In this document: in pieces, positions 54,120 to 63,755 of the stretch
Layout of the letters: every line of letters begins with the position of its first letter
How positions within the stretch are numbered: position 1 is the stretch's first letter
Source of the DNA: Glycomyces fuscus
GTDB lineage: Bacteria > Actinomycetota > Actinomycetes > Streptosporangiales > Streptosporangiaceae
Assembly: GCA_002529455.1 (NCBI GenBank)
Contig: NYMS01000012.1
Coordinates: 62,001-126,000, forward strand
DNA: 64,000 bases
Direction of reading: 5' to 3'
The notes under the pieces: model-generated
The model's database searches: none
What the model was told of the DNA's origin: nothing
The model's input: the letters and a program-made list of their open reading frames with translations, nothing else
Made by a program: the position numbers and the translations under genes

Positions 54120-54311
54120 GGGGACCGGTCTGAAGGGGCCGGGGCCTGAGGGGGCCGGGTCCCGGACCTGGGGGGCCGCCGCGCGCGGCCCCCGGGCGGA
54201 GGCGGGCAGCACGAGGCCGGCGGCCCCCGGGGACCCCCGTATCAAGCACACCGCGCCGGGGCGCGACGCACCAGCCCCGGCCGGACGCCTGTGGACAAGG
54301 AAGAGAGCGCC

Positions 54312-55820
54312 ATGAGCAAGCACGTCACCCACTGGATCGGCGGAGCCTCCCACGAGGGGCCGGCCCCGCGCAGGGGGGACATCCACGATCCGGCGTCCGG
54401 GCGGGTCACCGGCACGGTCGACTTCGCCGGATCGCGTGAGGTCGACGCGGCGGTGGCGGCGGCGCGGGAGGCCTTCCCCGGGTGGCGCGACACCTCGCTG
54501 TCCCGGCGGGTCCAGGTCATGTTCGGCTTCCGCGAGCTGCTCAACGCCAACGCCGACCGGCTGGCGCGGCTGATCAGCGCCGAGCACGGCAAGGTGTTCT
54601 CCGACGCCCGGGGCGAGGTGGCCCGCGGCCTGGAGGTCGTCGACTTCGCCTGCGGCATCCCGCACCTGCTCAAGGGCGGTTACTCCGAGAACGTGTCCAC
54701 GGGCGTGGACTCCTACTCGATCCTCCAGCCGCTCGGCGTGGTCGCCGGGATCACGCCGTTCAACTTCCCCGCGATGGTGCCGATGTGGATGTTCCCGGTG
54801 GCCGTCGCCTGCGGCAACGCGTTCGTGCTCAAGCCCAGCGAGAAGGACCCCTCCGCGTCGGTGCTGCTGGCCGAGCTGTGGGCCGAGGCGGGGCTGCCCG
54901 AGGGCGTGTTCAACGTGGTGCACGGTGACGGGGAGGCGGTGGACGCCCTCCTGGAGCACCCGGACGTGTCGGCGGTCAGCTTCGTGGGCTCCACCCCGAT
55001 CGCGCGGTACGTCTACCGGACCGCCGCCGGGTACGGCAAGCGCGTGCAGGCCCTGGGCGGGGCCAAGAACCACATGGTGGTGCTGCCCGACGCCGACCTG
55101 GACCTGGCCGCGGACGCGGCGGTCTCGGCCGGGTTCGGCTCGGCGGGCGAGCGGTGCATGGCCATCTCGGCGGTGGCCGTGGTGGACTCGGTGGCCGACG
55201 AGCTGGTGGAGCGGATCCGGGAGCGCGTGGCGCGCCTGCGCGTGGGCCCCGGCGACGACGAGCGCAGCGAGATGGGCCCGCTGGTCACCAGGGAGCACCG
55301 CGACAGGGTGGCCTCCTACCTGGAGTCGGGGGTGCGCGAGGGAGCGACCCTGGCCGTCGACGGACGCGTGCACCCGGTGTCGGGCGGGAGCCCGGACGGG
55401 TTCTGGCTGGGCCCCTCGCTGCTGGACCACGTCGGCCCGCAGATGTCGTGCTACCGGGACGAGATCTTCGGCCCGGTGCTGAGCGTGGTGCGCGTGCGCG
55501 GCTACGACGAGGCGGTCGAGCTCGTCAACGCCAGCCCCTACGGCAACGGAACGGCGGTCTTCACCAACGACGGGGGCGCCGCCCGGAGGTTCCAGAACGA
55601 GGTCGAGGTCGGCATGGTGGGGATCAACGTCCCCATCCCGGTGCCGATGGCCTACTACTCCTTCGGCGGCTGGAAGCAGTCGCTGTTCGGCGACTCACAC
55701 GCGCACGGCACGGAGGGTGTCCACTTCTACACCCGCACCAAGGCGGTCACGGCCCGCTGGACGGACCCGGGCCGGCGGCCCGAAGGGGGCGTCGACCTGG
55801 GGTTCCCCACCAACGGTTGA
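54312..55820 (+). CDS. mmsA: CoA-acylating (methyl)malonate-semialdehyde dehydrogenase
   Basis: Oxidatively decarboxylates malonate or methylmalonate semialdehyde with CoA and NAD+ to acetyl- or propionyl-CoA. At 502 residues it has the MMSDH-specific features: 'HWIGGASHEG', 'PFNFPAMVPMWMFPVAVACGN', the catalytic Cys in 'GFGSAGERCMAIS' (about residue 282) and the C-terminal 'GGWKQSLFGDSHAHGTEGVHFYTRTK' (in part 'FGDSHAHGTEGVHFYT'). It lacks the general-base Glu motif of ordinary ALDHs, as this subfamily does. ATG 54312 follows AAGGAAGAG; it is 192 bp after the aminotransferase and probably co-transcribed. Confidence 0.95.
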   Translation: MSKHVTHWIGGASHEGPAPRRGDIHDPASGRVTGTVDFAGSREVDAAVAAAREAFPGWRDTSLSRRVQVMFGFRELLNANADRLARLISAEHGKVFSDARGEVARGLEVVDFACGIPHLLKGGYSENVSTGVDSYSILQPLGVVAGITPFNFPAMVPMWMFPVAVACGNAFVLKPSEKDPSASVLLAELWAEAGLPEGVFNVVHGDGEAVDALLEHPDVSAVSFVGSTPIARYVYRTAAGYGKRVQALGGAKNHMVVLPDADLDLAADAAVSAGFGSAGERCMAISAVAVVDSVADELVERIRERVARLRVGPGDDERSEMGPLVTREHRDRVASYLESGVREGATLAVDGRVHPVSGGSPDGFWLGPSLLDHVGPQMSCYRDEIFGPVLSVVRVRGYDEAVELVNASPYGNGTAVFTNDGGAARRFQNEVEVGMVGINVPIPVPMAYYSFGGWKQSLFGDSHAHGTEGVHFYTRTKAVTARWTDPGRRPEGGVDLGFPTNG

Positions 55821-56061
55821 CCCCGGGTCCACGAAAATACCGGACGGATATGCCTCACTGTCGGTCGGCGGCGAACGACACGGAGTATCGTTGTCACCGG
55901 ACGCCCCTCACGGGGCGTGGTCGGCGCCGACGGCCGACACAGGATCCATCCGGGAAGGGCGCGCTCATTTCCCCTCCTCCCCAATGGAAGCGGGCGCGTC
56001 AACGGAAGCGCTCCGGGTCCGCCTCTCCCCCTGGACCCGGAGCGCGACCGTCTCCGCACCG

Positions 56062-56304
56062 CTATCGAGCCGCGAACAGCCGCTCCTCGGCGGCGATCCG
56101 GGGCTCGGCGCCGACGAGGCCGGCGCACTCCTCACAACCGAACACCGCGCTCCCGTCGGGAAGCTCACCGAGCACCCGACGGGGCCGGGGCCACTTGGTG
56201 TGGCAGACGACGCAGGCATCCCCCATGCACTGCGCCCAGCTCAGCGAGTCCGGATCGTAGACGTAAACGTCGATCGCGGGCCGCGTGTCTGGTTCGCACA
56301 TCAT
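56062..56304 (-). CDS. Small cysteine-rich protein, hypothetical
   Basis: This 80-residue protein has two CxxC-like pairs, 'GDACVVCHTKWP' and 'FGCEECAGLVG', about 28 residues apart, plus two further Cys near the N-terminus. That spacing suggests a small zinc-ribbon. ATG 56304 (or the next codon, ATG 56301) is chosen; a TTG at 56319 is also in frame. Composition differs from the Arg/Pro-rich spurious frames, supporting a real gene. No family is named with confidence. Upstream is an unusually AT-rich region. Confidence 0.6.
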   Translation of the reverse strand: MMCEPDTRPAIDVYVYDPDSLSWAQCMGDACVVCHTKWPRPRRVLGELPDGSAVFGCEECAGLVGAEPRIAAEERLFAAR

Positions 56305-56487
56305 GCTCGTTCCGCGCAATGTCCTTGCTCCCCCCGTGGTTTAGGACAGTCTGGCGGGCCGATAGTTACCGGCTCTTTATTGAATCAGAAGCTTTGGGCA
56401 CCTGGAATGGTTCGGACCGATCTACATCACATCATGCAGGTGAATCATAACCCTAAGTGACGAACCCTGGGAAGACCCTGTCTGATG

Positions 56488-56507
56488 GGACGACCTTCGT
56501 CCTTTTT
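56488..56507 (+). terminator. Intrinsic terminator with U-tract, possibly of a small RNA
   Basis: GGACGA-CCT-TCGTCC hairpin followed directly by TTTTT, reading on the plus strand. This classic form is rare in such GC-rich DNA. No protein gene on the plus strand ends here; the last one stops at 55820. The 56305-56487 stretch is AT-rich and gene-free and could encode a small RNA. Confidence 0.5.
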
Positions 56508-56543
56508 GCCCTAATAGCTACGAGGCGGTAGCGATCCGGGACC

Positions 56544-57359
56544 TCAGTCCTCCGCCCGCACAGAGACCGAAAAACGGCGCAGCGAGAGCGCCGGATTGAG
56601 GTCCCGCACCTCCTGAATCCGGGAGGCCGAAACCTGGGCGGAGGCGACCGCGAAGGCCTGCTCCCCCAGCGCCGCGAGCGGTGTCCCCATGGGGTCGACC
56701 ACCATGCTGTTGCCCGCGCCCGTGGGCGCCGCCTGCCCCGAGGCGGCCACGTACACGGTGTTCTCGATGGCGCGCGCCCGGGCCAGGGTCCGCCAGTGCT
56801 CCTCCTTCAGGGGGCCGGGCACCCACTGCGCGGCCAGCAGCACCACGTGTGCCCCGGCCTCGGCGACGCGCCGCGTCACCTCGGGAAAACGCAGGTCGTA
56901 GCAGGTCTGCATGCCGAACACCACACCGTCGACGGTGAAGGTCTCGGGCTCCTCGATCGGGCCGGGCCGCAACACGTCCGACTCCCGGGCCCCGAAGGCG
57001 TCGTAGAGGTGGATCTTGCGGTAGTGCGCGACCCGCTCACCCTCCGGCGACAGCGCCACCAGCGTGTTGGTGAAGCGGGTGGCGTCCTCCCCGGGCTCGG
57101 CCTCGCCGACCCCCAGCACCAGGTGCACGCCCTCCCGCCGGGCGGTGTCGGCCGCCGCGGAGACGAAGGGACCGTCCAGGGGCTCGGCCGCCGCCACGTA
57201 GCGGTGGTCGACGCGTCCCGCGGTGAACATCGTGTACTCGGGGAACAGGACCACCCGGGCCCCGTCGGCCGCCGCGCGGGCGGTCAGCTCCGCCACCGAG
57301 CGCTGGTTGCCCGCCTTGTCCTGACCGGGGGCGAACTGGGCGACCGCGACCTGCACCAT
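56544..57359 (-). CDS. Carbon-nitrogen hydrolase (nitrilase superfamily amidase)
   Basis: 271-residue amidase with the invariant triad: Glu41 in 'FPEYTMF', Lys115 in 'YRKIHLYDAFG', Cys153 in 'MQTCYDLRFPE'. The sequence around the Cys and 'HLYDAFG' places it with the omega-amidase/deaminated-glutathione-amidase (Nit1/Nit2) branch, rather than true nitrilases or beta-ureidopropionase. ATG 57359 follows GAGGAGAGG. It is divergent from the tetR gene. Proximity to the omega-amino-acid genes may be coincidental. Confidence 0.9.
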   Translation of the reverse strand: MVQVAVAQFAPGQDKAGNQRSVAELTARAAADGARVVLFPEYTMFTAGRVDHRYVAAAEPLDGPFVSAAADTARREGVHLVLGVGEAEPGEDATRFTNTLVALSPEGERVAHYRKIHLYDAFGARESDVLRPGPIEEPETFTVDGVVFGMQTCYDLRFPEVTRRVAEAGAHVVLLAAQWVPGPLKEEHWRTLARARAIENTVYVAASGQAAPTGAGNSMVVDPMGTPLAALGEQAFAVASAQVSASRIQEVRDLNPALSLRRFSVSVRAED

Positions 57360-57534
57360 CGAACCTCTCCTCGTCGGCGTGGGGCGCCCCGGGGACGCCG
57401 TGCCCCGAGTGTACGGCCAGCCCCCGGGCCGCGCCCGCGCCGACCGGTCCGCCTCCGGTGCGGCCCGCCTCCGGGAAGCGCGCACGGGGCGCGCCCTCCT
57501 CCCTTGCCAGGAGACTGAACGCGTGTTTAATCTA

Positions 57535-57550
57535 TTGAACATGGGTTCAA
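57535..57550. promoter_or_regulatory. TetR operator overlapping the tetR start codon
   Basis: TTGAAC-ATGG-GTTCAA with perfect 6-bp arms spans the ATG at 57541. The flanking GTTTAATCTATTGAAC adds a related repeat. Confidence 0.65.
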
Positions 57551-58215
57551 CCGACCGGCCGGGCCGGTCCGACGGGGAGTCGGACCTCACGGCACGCGCC
57601 AGGATCCGCGACGCGGCGATCGGGTGCTTCGGCCAGCACGGGTTCGGCGTGACCGTGCGGGCGATCGCCGAGCAGGCCGGGGTCTCCCCCGGGCTGGTGA
57701 TCCACCACTTCGGATCCAAGGACAAGCTCCGGCGGGCCTGCGACGACCACGTCGTCGCCGTCATCAACGAGGTCAAGACCGAGGCGATCACCAGCCACGA
57801 CAGCCAGACCTTCCTCCACCAGTTCGCGACGATGGAGGAGTACGGCCCGCTCCTGGCCTACGTCTTCCGGTCGATCCAGGCGGGGGGACCGCTCGCGGGC
57901 TCGCTCTACGAGCGCATGGTCGCCGACGTCGAGCGCTACCTCGCCGCGGGCGAGGCCGAGGGGACGATCCGCCCGAGCCGGGACCCGGCCAGGCGGGCCC
58001 GCTGGATGGCGGCCAACTCCGTCGGGGCGATGCTCATGCTCATCACCCTGCACCAGCCCGGACAGCAGATCGACTTCGCCCGGGTCATCCGCGAGTGGTC
58101 CGAGGAGTACATGCTCCCGGCCCTGGAGGTCTACACCGAGGGGCTGCTCACCGAGCGCACGATGCTCGACGCCTACCTCCTGTACGTCAGCGACCCGCCC
58201 GAGGAGTCCCGCTGA
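57541..58215 (+). CDS. TetR-family transcriptional regulator
   Basis: 224 residues. The N-terminal HTH is '[43 protein letters not shown]' (in part '[20 protein letters not shown]'), the standard TetR pattern. The C-terminal ligand domain is all-helical and has the '[19 protein letters not shown]' segment common in regulators of ABC exporters. It sits 52 bp before the ABC ATPase gene, in the same direction, and probably represses the three-gene operon including itself. Confidence 0.92.
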   Translation: MGSTDRPGRSDGESDLTARARIRDAAIGCFGQHGFGVTVRAIAEQAGVSPGLVIHHFGSKDKLRRACDDHVVAVINEVKTEAITSHDSQTFLHQFATMEEYGPLLAYVFRSIQAGGPLAGSLYERMVADVERYLAAGEAEGTIRPSRDPARRARWMAANSVGAMLMLITLHQPGQQIDFARVIREWSEEYMLPALEVYTEGLLTERTMLDAYLLYVSDPPEESR

Positions 58216-58267
58216 CCACCCCGGCCTCCCGAGCCCCACCCCCACCACGCACGGAGGGAACCCGACC

Positions 58268-59194
58268 ATGCCATCCGCCATCGAAGTCCGCGGCGTCGAC
58301 AAGTACTTCGGCCGCTTCCAGGCCCTGGACAAGCTGGACCTGACCGTCCGCACGGGCCAGGTCGCGGGCTTCCTGGGGCCCAACGGCTCCGGCAAGTCCA
58401 CCACCATCCGCGTCCTGCTCGGCCTGCTCAGGGCCGACGCCGGATCGGTCCGCCTGCTCGGCGGCGACCCCTGGCGGGACGCCGTCGCCCTGCACCGCCG
58501 CCTGGCCTACGTGCCCGGCGACGTCACCCTGTGGCCCAACCTGACCGGGGGGCAGGCGATCGACCTGCTCGGGCGGCTGCGCGGCGGACTCGACCCCGCG
58601 CGCAGGAAGGAGCTGCTGGCCCGCTTCGAGCTGGACCCGACCAAGAAGGCGCGCGCCTACTCCAAGGGCAACCGGCAGAAGGTCGCCCTGGTCGCCGCCC
58701 TGGCCTCCGACGCCGAACTGCTCATCCTCGACGAGCCCACCTCCGGCCTGGACCCGCTCATGGAGGCCGTGTTCACCGAGTGCGTCCTGGAGGCCAAGGC
58801 CCGGGGGCGCACCGTGCTGCTCTCCAGCCACATCCTGTCCGAGGTGGAGAAGCTGTGCGACACCGTCACCATCATCCGTAGGGGGCGCGCCGTGGAGTCG
58901 GGCACCCTGGACGACCTGCGCCACCTGACCCGTTCCGCCGTGCGCGCCACCGTCACCGGGGACGCCCGGGTGCTGGAGGGCGCCGACGGGGTGCACAACC
59001 TGCGGATCGACGGCGACACCGTCGCCCTCGACGTCGACAACACCCGGATGGACGCCGTCATGGGCACGCTCACCGGCCTCGGGATCCGCTCCCTGGTGAG
59101 CAACCCGCCCTCCCTGGAGGAGCTGTTCATGCGCCACTACGGCGACGAGCTGGCCGCACTCAACGGCGACGGCGACGGGGGCACGGCGAGATGA
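58268..59194 (+). CDS. ABC exporter, ATP-binding subunit (multidrug type)
   Basis: 308 residues. Walker A is '[10 protein letters not shown]', the signature is '[15 protein letters not shown]' (a variant of LSGGQ common in this exporter group), Walker B '[12 protein letters not shown]' and H-loop '[11 protein letters not shown]'. The C-terminal ~80 residues form the DrrA-like accessory domain. It overlaps the permease start by four bases. With the TetR regulator this forms a typical drug- or toxin-efflux operon; the substrate is unknown. Confidence 0.94.
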   Translation: MPSAIEVRGVDKYFGRFQALDKLDLTVRTGQVAGFLGPNGSGKSTTIRVLLGLLRADAGSVRLLGGDPWRDAVALHRRLAYVPGDVTLWPNLTGGQAIDLLGRLRGGLDPARRKELLARFELDPTKKARAYSKGNRQKVALVAALASDAELLILDEPTSGLDPLMEAVFTECVLEAKARGRTVLLSSHILSEVEKLCDTVTIIRRGRAVESGTLDDLRHLTRSAVRATVTGDARVLEGADGVHNLRIDGDTVALDVDNTRMDAVMGTLTGLGIRSLVSNPPSLEELFMRHYGDELAALNGDGDGGTAR

Positions 59195-60795
59195 GCGCGT
59201 TCACCGGCACCGGCACCCTCGTCCGGTTCGTCCTGCGCCGTGACCGCGTCCGGCTGGTGGTGTGGACCCTGGCCCTGGTCGGCACCGTCGCCGCGACCAT
59301 TCCGGCGCTCGACGGGATGTTCTCCACCGACGCCCAGCGCCAGGCCCGGGCGGCGCTCATGAGCACCCCGACCGGGGTCGTCTTCGGCGGCCCCGGGTAC
59401 GGGCTGGACGACTACCAGCTCGGCCCGATGATGGTCAACGAGCTCACCATGAGCATGCTCATCGCCCTGGCGGTCATGAGCATCCTGCACGTGGTCCGGC
59501 ACACCCGCGCAGAGGAGGAGAGCGGCCGCGCCGAGCTGCTGCGCGCCAGCGTCCTCGGACCGGGCGCCCAGATGACCGCCGCCCTGGTCACGGTCTCGGT
59601 CGTCAACCTGCTCATCGGCGGCCTGACCGCGCTGGCCATGGCGGCCAACGGCCTGGAGGCCGCCGACTCGGCGGCCTACGGCCTGGGGCTGGCCCTGGCC
59701 GGGATCTCCTTCGGCGCCGTCGCCGCCGTGTGCGCGCAGATCGCGGAGCACGGGCGCGGCGCGGCGGGACTGGCCTTCCTGGTCCTCGGCGTGCTCTTCC
59801 TGTCCCGGGTCGTCGGCGACATGGCCGAGGAGGGCGGCAACGCCCTGTCCTGGCTGTCGCCGTTCGCCTGGGTCCAGCAGACCCGCGTGTTCGACGACCT
59901 GCGCTGGTGGCCGCTGGCGCTGTACGCGGGCCTCGTCGCGGTGCTCTTCGCCCTGGCCTACGCCCTGGCGGGCAGGCGCGACCTCGGTGCGGGCCTGGTC
60001 TCCGCCCGTCCCGGTCCGGCCGGCGCGGGCGGGCTGCTCAACGGCGTCTTCGCGCTGCACCTGCACCAGCAGCGCGGGGCCGTCGTCGCATGGACGGCCG
60101 CGACCTTCCTCTTCGCACTGGCGTTCGGCGTCCTGGTCACCGAGGTGGACGGGATGCTGGAGGAGAACCCCGACCTGGTGGCCGTCGTCAGCGGTGGCGG
60201 CGGCGCCGACGACATCACCGGGGGCTTCCTCGGCACCATGAGCGGCTACGTGCTGATGGCCGCGTCGGCCTACGCCGTCGTCTCGGTGCTGCGGGCCCGG
60301 ACAGAGGAGGCCTCCGGGCGCGCCGAGCTGACCCTGTCCGCGGCCGTCGGCCGGGTCCGCTGGCTCGGCGGCGCACTGCTGGTCAGCGCCCTGTCCTCGG
60401 CGCTGATCGTGGTGGCGGGCGGTGTCGGCATGGGCCTGAGCGCGTCCGCCGCCCTGGCGGACTCCTCCTGGACCTGGACGATGACCGGGGCCGCCCTGGC
60501 CCAGCTGCCGGTGGCCCTGCTGTTCGCCGGGCTGACCGGACTGCTGGTGGGGGCGGCTCCGCGCCTGGTACCCCTGGTGTGGGTGTGGCTGGGCTACAGC
60601 CTCCTGGTCACCATGTTCGGCGCCCTGCTCGGCCTCGACGACCTGCTGCTGGACATGAGCGCGTTCGAGATGCTGCCCCGGCTGCCGGCCGAGGAGTTCG
60701 ACGCCGTTCCGGTGGCCGCCGTGCTGGGGGCCGTGCTCGTGGCCAACGCGATCGCCCTGGCGGGCTTCCGCCGCCGGGACCTGGCCGGCGTCTGA
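59191..60795 (+). CDS. ABC exporter, permease subunit (fused double permease)
   Basis: 534 residues with about twelve membrane helices in two halves. Each half carries '[18 protein letters not shown]' and '[18 protein letters not shown]' respectively, an internal duplication typical of tandem-fused exporter permeases. A hydrophilic segment around 270-290 joins the halves. ATG 59191 overlaps the ATPase stop (ATGA). It works with the preceding ATPase. Confidence 0.93.
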   Translation: MSAFTGTGTLVRFVLRRDRVRLVVWTLALVGTVAATIPALDGMFSTDAQRQARAALMSTPTGVVFGGPGYGLDDYQLGPMMVNELTMSMLIALAVMSILHVVRHTRAEEESGRAELLRASVLGPGAQMTAALVTVSVVNLLIGGLTALAMAANGLEAADSAAYGLGLALAGISFGAVAAVCAQIAEHGRGAAGLAFLVLGVLFLSRVVGDMAEEGGNALSWLSPFAWVQQTRVFDDLRWWPLALYAGLVAVLFALAYALAGRRDLGAGLVSARPGPAGAGGLLNGVFALHLHQQRGAVVAWTAATFLFALAFGVLVTEVDGMLEENPDLVAVVSGGGGADDITGGFLGTMSGYVLMAASAYAVVSVLRARTEEASGRAELTLSAAVGRVRWLGGALLVSALSSALIVVAGGVGMGLSASAALADSSWTWTMTGAALAQLPVALLFAGLTGLLVGAAPRLVPLVWVWLGYSLLVTMFGALLGLDDLLLDMSAFEMLPRLPAEEFDAVPVAAVLGAVLVANAIALAGFRRRDLAGV

Positions 60796-60811
60796 CCGGA
60801 CGGGCCCGTCC

Positions 60812-60851
60812 GGGCGCGCCGTCGGGGCCCGCGGGCTCCGACGGCGCGCCC
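60812..60851. terminator. Bidirectional terminator after the exporter operon
   Basis: 14-bp perfect stem (60812-60825 with 60838-60851), loop 12 nt, between convergent genes. Confidence 0.85.
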
Positions 60852-60871
60852 CGACCGGGGGGCGGCGGGCC

Positions 60872-61342
60872 TCAGGGCAGGAAGGACAGGCCCCAGGCGG
60901 GCGCGAACACCACGACGAGGAAGCGCGCGGTGCGGGTGGCGAAGGTGATCAGGGCGAACAGCACGACGTTCATCCGCACCACCCCGGCCAGCACCGACAC
61001 CACCATGAACGGCGGGACGCTCGCGAGGGAGCTCACCGCCACCAGGCCCGCGCCCCAGGCCGGCTGCTCCTCGGCCCTGCGCCGCCAGCCCTCCGCCCGG
61101 ACGGACCACTTCCCGGGCGTGGCGCTCCTACGGCGGATCCACGGCGCGGAGAGCGACCCGCGCCCGGCGTAGTAGTAGGGCAGCTTGCCCAGGGTCTGCC
61201 CGGCTCCGGCCGCCACCGCCATGGCGGCCAGGGCGCCGTCGTCCACCGCGATGACGGCGCCCACCAGGTAGACCTCGATGTTGAGGACCGGGACGAGCCC
61301 GGAGACGAGGGCGACCGCGAAGGCCAGCGCCGTCTCGATCAC
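60872..61342 (-). CDS. VTT/DedA-like small membrane protein
   Basis: 156 residues, four to five hydrophobic segments. 'ALVSGLVPVLNIEVYLVG' and 'AAGAGQTLGKLPYYYAGR' are typical of the VTT (SNARE-associated, YqaA/DedA) fold; a re-entrant loop with 'ASVPPFMVVSVLAG' follows. A charged cytoplasmic loop of about 30 residues lies in the middle. The function of such proteins is lipid/envelope-related at best. GTG 61342 has GGAGCACGAG upstream. It is downstream of rlmN in the same direction with 31 bp between, so probably co-transcribed. Confidence 0.8.
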   Translation of the reverse strand: MIETALAFAVALVSGLVPVLNIEVYLVGAVIAVDDGALAAMAVAAGAGQTLGKLPYYYAGRGSLSAPWIRRRSATPGKWSVRAEGWRRRAEEQPAWGAGLVAVSSLASVPPFMVVSVLAGVVRMNVVLFALITFATRTARFLVVVFAPAWGLSFLP

Positions 61343-61373
61343 CTCGTGCTCCGGGGCGCCGCGGGCGGGCCGG

Positions 61374-62471
61374 TCAGTTCTCGGCCGCCGCGAGCTGGCC
61401 GCACGCGCCGTCGATCTCCTGCCCGCGGGTGTCGCGGACGGTGACCGCCACCCCGTGCGACTCCAGCCGCCGCACGAACTCGCGCTCGTCCTCGGGGCGC
61501 GAGGCCGTCCACTTGGAACCCGGGGTGGGGTTGAGCGGGATGAGGTTGACGTGCACCAGGTGGCCCTTGAGGAGTTTGCCGAGCAGATCGGCCCGCCACG
61601 CCTGGTCGTTGATGTCCTTGATCAGCGCGTACTCGATGGAGACCCGGCGGCCGGTGGTGCCCGCGTAGCGCCAGGCCGCGTCCAGGACCTCGCCGACCTT
61701 CCAGCGGGTGTTGATGGGCACCAGCTCGTCGCGCAGCTCGTCGTCGGGGGCGTGCAGGGAGATCGCGAGGCGGACCTGCATCCTCTCGTCGATGAGCTTG
61801 TTGATCGCGGGCACCAGGCCGACCGTGGACACCGTGACCCCGCGCTGGGAGATGCCCAGGCCGTTGGGGACGGGGTCGGTGATGCGGCGCACCGACTGCA
61901 GCACGCGCTTGTAGTTGGCCATGGGCTCGCCCATGCCCATGAACACGATGTTGCTGATCCGGCCCGGGCCCCCGGCGACCTCGCCGTCGGCCAGGTCGCG
62001 GGCGCTGGCCACCACCTGGTCGATGATCTCCCCGGTGGAGAGGTTGCGGGTCAGGCCCGCCTGGCCGGTGGCGCAGAACGGGCAGTTCATGCCGCATCCG
62101 GCCTGGGAGGAGATGCACAGGGTGACGCGGTCCGGGTAGCGCATGAGCACCGACTCGAACATCACCCCGTCGAACGCCTTCCACAGGGTCTTGCGGGTCA
62201 TGCCGTTGTCACAGGTGATGTGGCGCACGGGTGTGAGCAGCGTGGGCAGCAGCGCCTCGCCGAGCCGCTCCCGGGAGGAGGCGGGCAGGTCGGTCATGGC
62301 CGAGGTGTCCGAGACCAGGGCGCCGAAGTAGTGCTGGGCGAGCTGCTTGGCCCGGAAGGGCTTCTCCCCCAGCTCGCGGACGACCTCGGCCCGCTCCTCG
62401 GGGCTGAGGTCGGCCAGGTGCCGGGGAGGTTTGGCACGGCGGGGTGCGACAAAGGTGAGCTCGGCGGGCAT
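61374..62471 (-). CDS. rlmN: Dual-specificity RNA methyltransferase RlmN (23S rRNA A2503 / tRNA A37 C2-methyltransferase)
   Basis: Radical-SAM enzyme methylating C2 of adenosine. The 365 residues include the cluster motif Cys126-x3-Cys130-x2-Cys133 ('CGMNCPFC'), '[14 protein letters not shown]' and '[10 protein letters not shown]'. The C-terminal '[11 protein letters not shown]' holds the cysteine that resolves the protein-RNA adduct; the methyl-carrier cysteine is the one near the end, in 'ACGQ'. ATG 62471 gives the standard length; a longer frame to 62603 is not supported. Confidence 0.96.
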   Translation of the reverse strand: MPAELTFVAPRRAKPPRHLADLSPEERAEVVRELGEKPFRAKQLAQHYFGALVSDTSAMTDLPASSRERLGEALLPTLLTPVRHITCDNGMTRKTLWKAFDGVMFESVLMRYPDRVTLCISSQAGCGMNCPFCATGQAGLTRNLSTGEIIDQVVASARDLADGEVAGGPGRISNIVFMGMGEPMANYKRVLQSVRRITDPVPNGLGISQRGVTVSTVGLVPAINKLIDERMQVRLAISLHAPDDELRDELVPINTRWKVGEVLDAAWRYAGTTGRRVSIEYALIKDINDQAWRADLLGKLLKGHLVHVNLIPLNPTPGSKWTASRPEDEREFVRRLESHGVAVTVRDTRGQEIDGACGQLAAAEN

Positions 62472-62532
62472 AGACAGTCCGTAGGAAGTGGAGTCGGTGG
62501 TCTGGCGCCCGGCGCGGACGGCGGCGGAACGT

Positions 62533-62545
62533 GTCGTTATACGAC
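62533..62545. promoter_or_regulatory. Palindrome in the rlmN / SUFU divergent promoter
   Basis: GTCGT-TAT-ACGAC, 62 bp upstream of rlmN and 124 bp upstream of the SUFU gene, in a short AT-richer stretch. Either a -10 region or an operator. Confidence 0.35.
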
Positions 62546-62668
62546 CTATACGCCGCCGCGGTGCAGCTCCGCCTGTCAGGGCACTACCGTCGATTCTACG
62601 CACTGCGCGGACGGACCTGACGGGTCCGTCCGGCTACGAGGACCGGGGATCGGTGTGTGGGAGGGCCG

Positions 62669-63754
62669 GTGACAGGGATCGACGTCCTGCTCGACGAGAT
62701 CAGCCCGTACCAGAGCCGACGTGTCGTCGTCGAGTGCGACTCCCACACCACGGCCGCCTACCTGCTGGACGCGCGCGGGCGCATCCGCGTCCCGGTGTGG
62801 CTGGCCAACCACGAGATCGCGCCGCGCACGAGCGAGTCCGGCGGGCTGTACGAGGGCCGGGCCCCGCTCATGCCCGAGGCCTACACCAAACACCCGCAGG
62901 GCCGCCCCCGCTTCGACCCCGGCCGCCTGCGCGCCGTGTGGTTCGAGGAGGGCGACGGCGTCGCCCTGGTGGACGAGGAGGGGCTGCTGGCCGTCATCCC
63001 CGGCTGGGCGGAGGCCGACAGCGGACTGCCGGGGTACGCGCGCGAGGCGATCGGCCGCAGCGCCTACGCCTGGGAGCTGGACTCGGTGCGCGGACAGCTG
63101 TGGCCGCGCGTGGTGCACGCCGAGGCCTACTGGGACTGGCGGCGCGCCTCGGGCGCCTGGCGCAGCGTGCAGCGCACGGTGCTCAGCCACCTCAACCGGA
63201 ACGTGGGCGAGCCCGGCCACTACTGGGACGTCTCCGACGGCCACCCTCCGCTGCTGCGCGTCTCGGAGCGCCCGCCCACCGCGGACCGCCCGTACACGGT
63301 GCTGTCCACGGTGGGGATGTGCGGACAGCGCATGCCCACCCTGGACCGCTACATGGCCAACACCTCCCAGCACGCCCGGGTGGAACTGGCCCTGGCCACC
63401 ACCCTGCCCGCGCACCACGCCGCCCGCGTCTTCCGGTGGATCGGCGCCTTCCCCTGGCGGGCGGTGACCTGGTTCGGCACCGGGCACACCGTCAAGTGGC
63501 TGGACAACCCCGAGGACCGGGCCATGCGCGGCGGCGCGGGCGCCGTGCTGCTCCTGGAGGACCCCGCCCCCCTGGTCACCCGCCCCGAGCACCGGCCGCC
63601 GGACACCGCCGGCCTCTCCTTCCAGGGAGACCCCGTGCGGTGGCTGTGGATCGTGCCGATCACCCGCCCCGAGCACCTGTTCGCCAAGGAGCACGACAGC
63701 GCCACCCTGGTGGAGAAGCTGGCCGCGGAGGGCCGCAGCTGGGTGCTCGGCTAG
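62669..63754 (+). CDS. Suppressor-of-fused (SUFU) domain protein
   Basis: 361 residues. The C-terminal half matches the bacterial SUFU-like domain: 'YTVLSTVGMCGQRMP', 'RVELALATTLP', a Trp/His-rich 'FRWIGAFPWRAVTWFGTGHTV', and the closing 'WLWIVPITRPEHLFAKEHDSATL' (quoted in part 'VPITRPEHLFA'). The N-terminal half (1-150) looks like a beta-rich extension without a name. In bacteria SUFU proteins are best known as candidate immunity proteins in toxin loci, but no toxin gene is visible before the window ends. GTG 62669 has GGGAGGG at a good distance; GTG 62657 is an alternative. Confidence 0.82.
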   Translation: MTGIDVLLDEISPYQSRRVVVECDSHTTAAYLLDARGRIRVPVWLANHEIAPRTSESGGLYEGRAPLMPEAYTKHPQGRPRFDPGRLRAVWFEEGDGVALVDEEGLLAVIPGWAEADSGLPGYAREAIGRSAYAWELDSVRGQLWPRVVHAEAYWDWRRASGAWRSVQRTVLSHLNRNVGEPGHYWDVSDGHPPLLRVSERPPTADRPYTVLSTVGMCGQRMPTLDRYMANTSQHARVELALATTLPAHHAARVFRWIGAFPWRAVTWFGTGHTVKWLDNPEDRAMRGGAGAVLLLEDPAPLVTRPEHRPPDTAGLSFQGDPVRWLWIVPITRPEHLFAKEHDSATLVEKLAAEGRSWVLG

Positions 63755-63755
63755 G

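Noticed and set aside
54115..54160. Three degenerate copies of a 15-bp G-rich unit after the aminotransferase stop codon
   Set aside because: Copies differ at several positions and the region is simple G/C sequence; it may be chance or slippage without function.
56485..56503. Possible DosR-type box (GGGAC...GTCC)
   Set aside because: The spacer is 7 bp rather than the 4 bp of the known consensus, and the sequence is better explained as the terminator hairpin.
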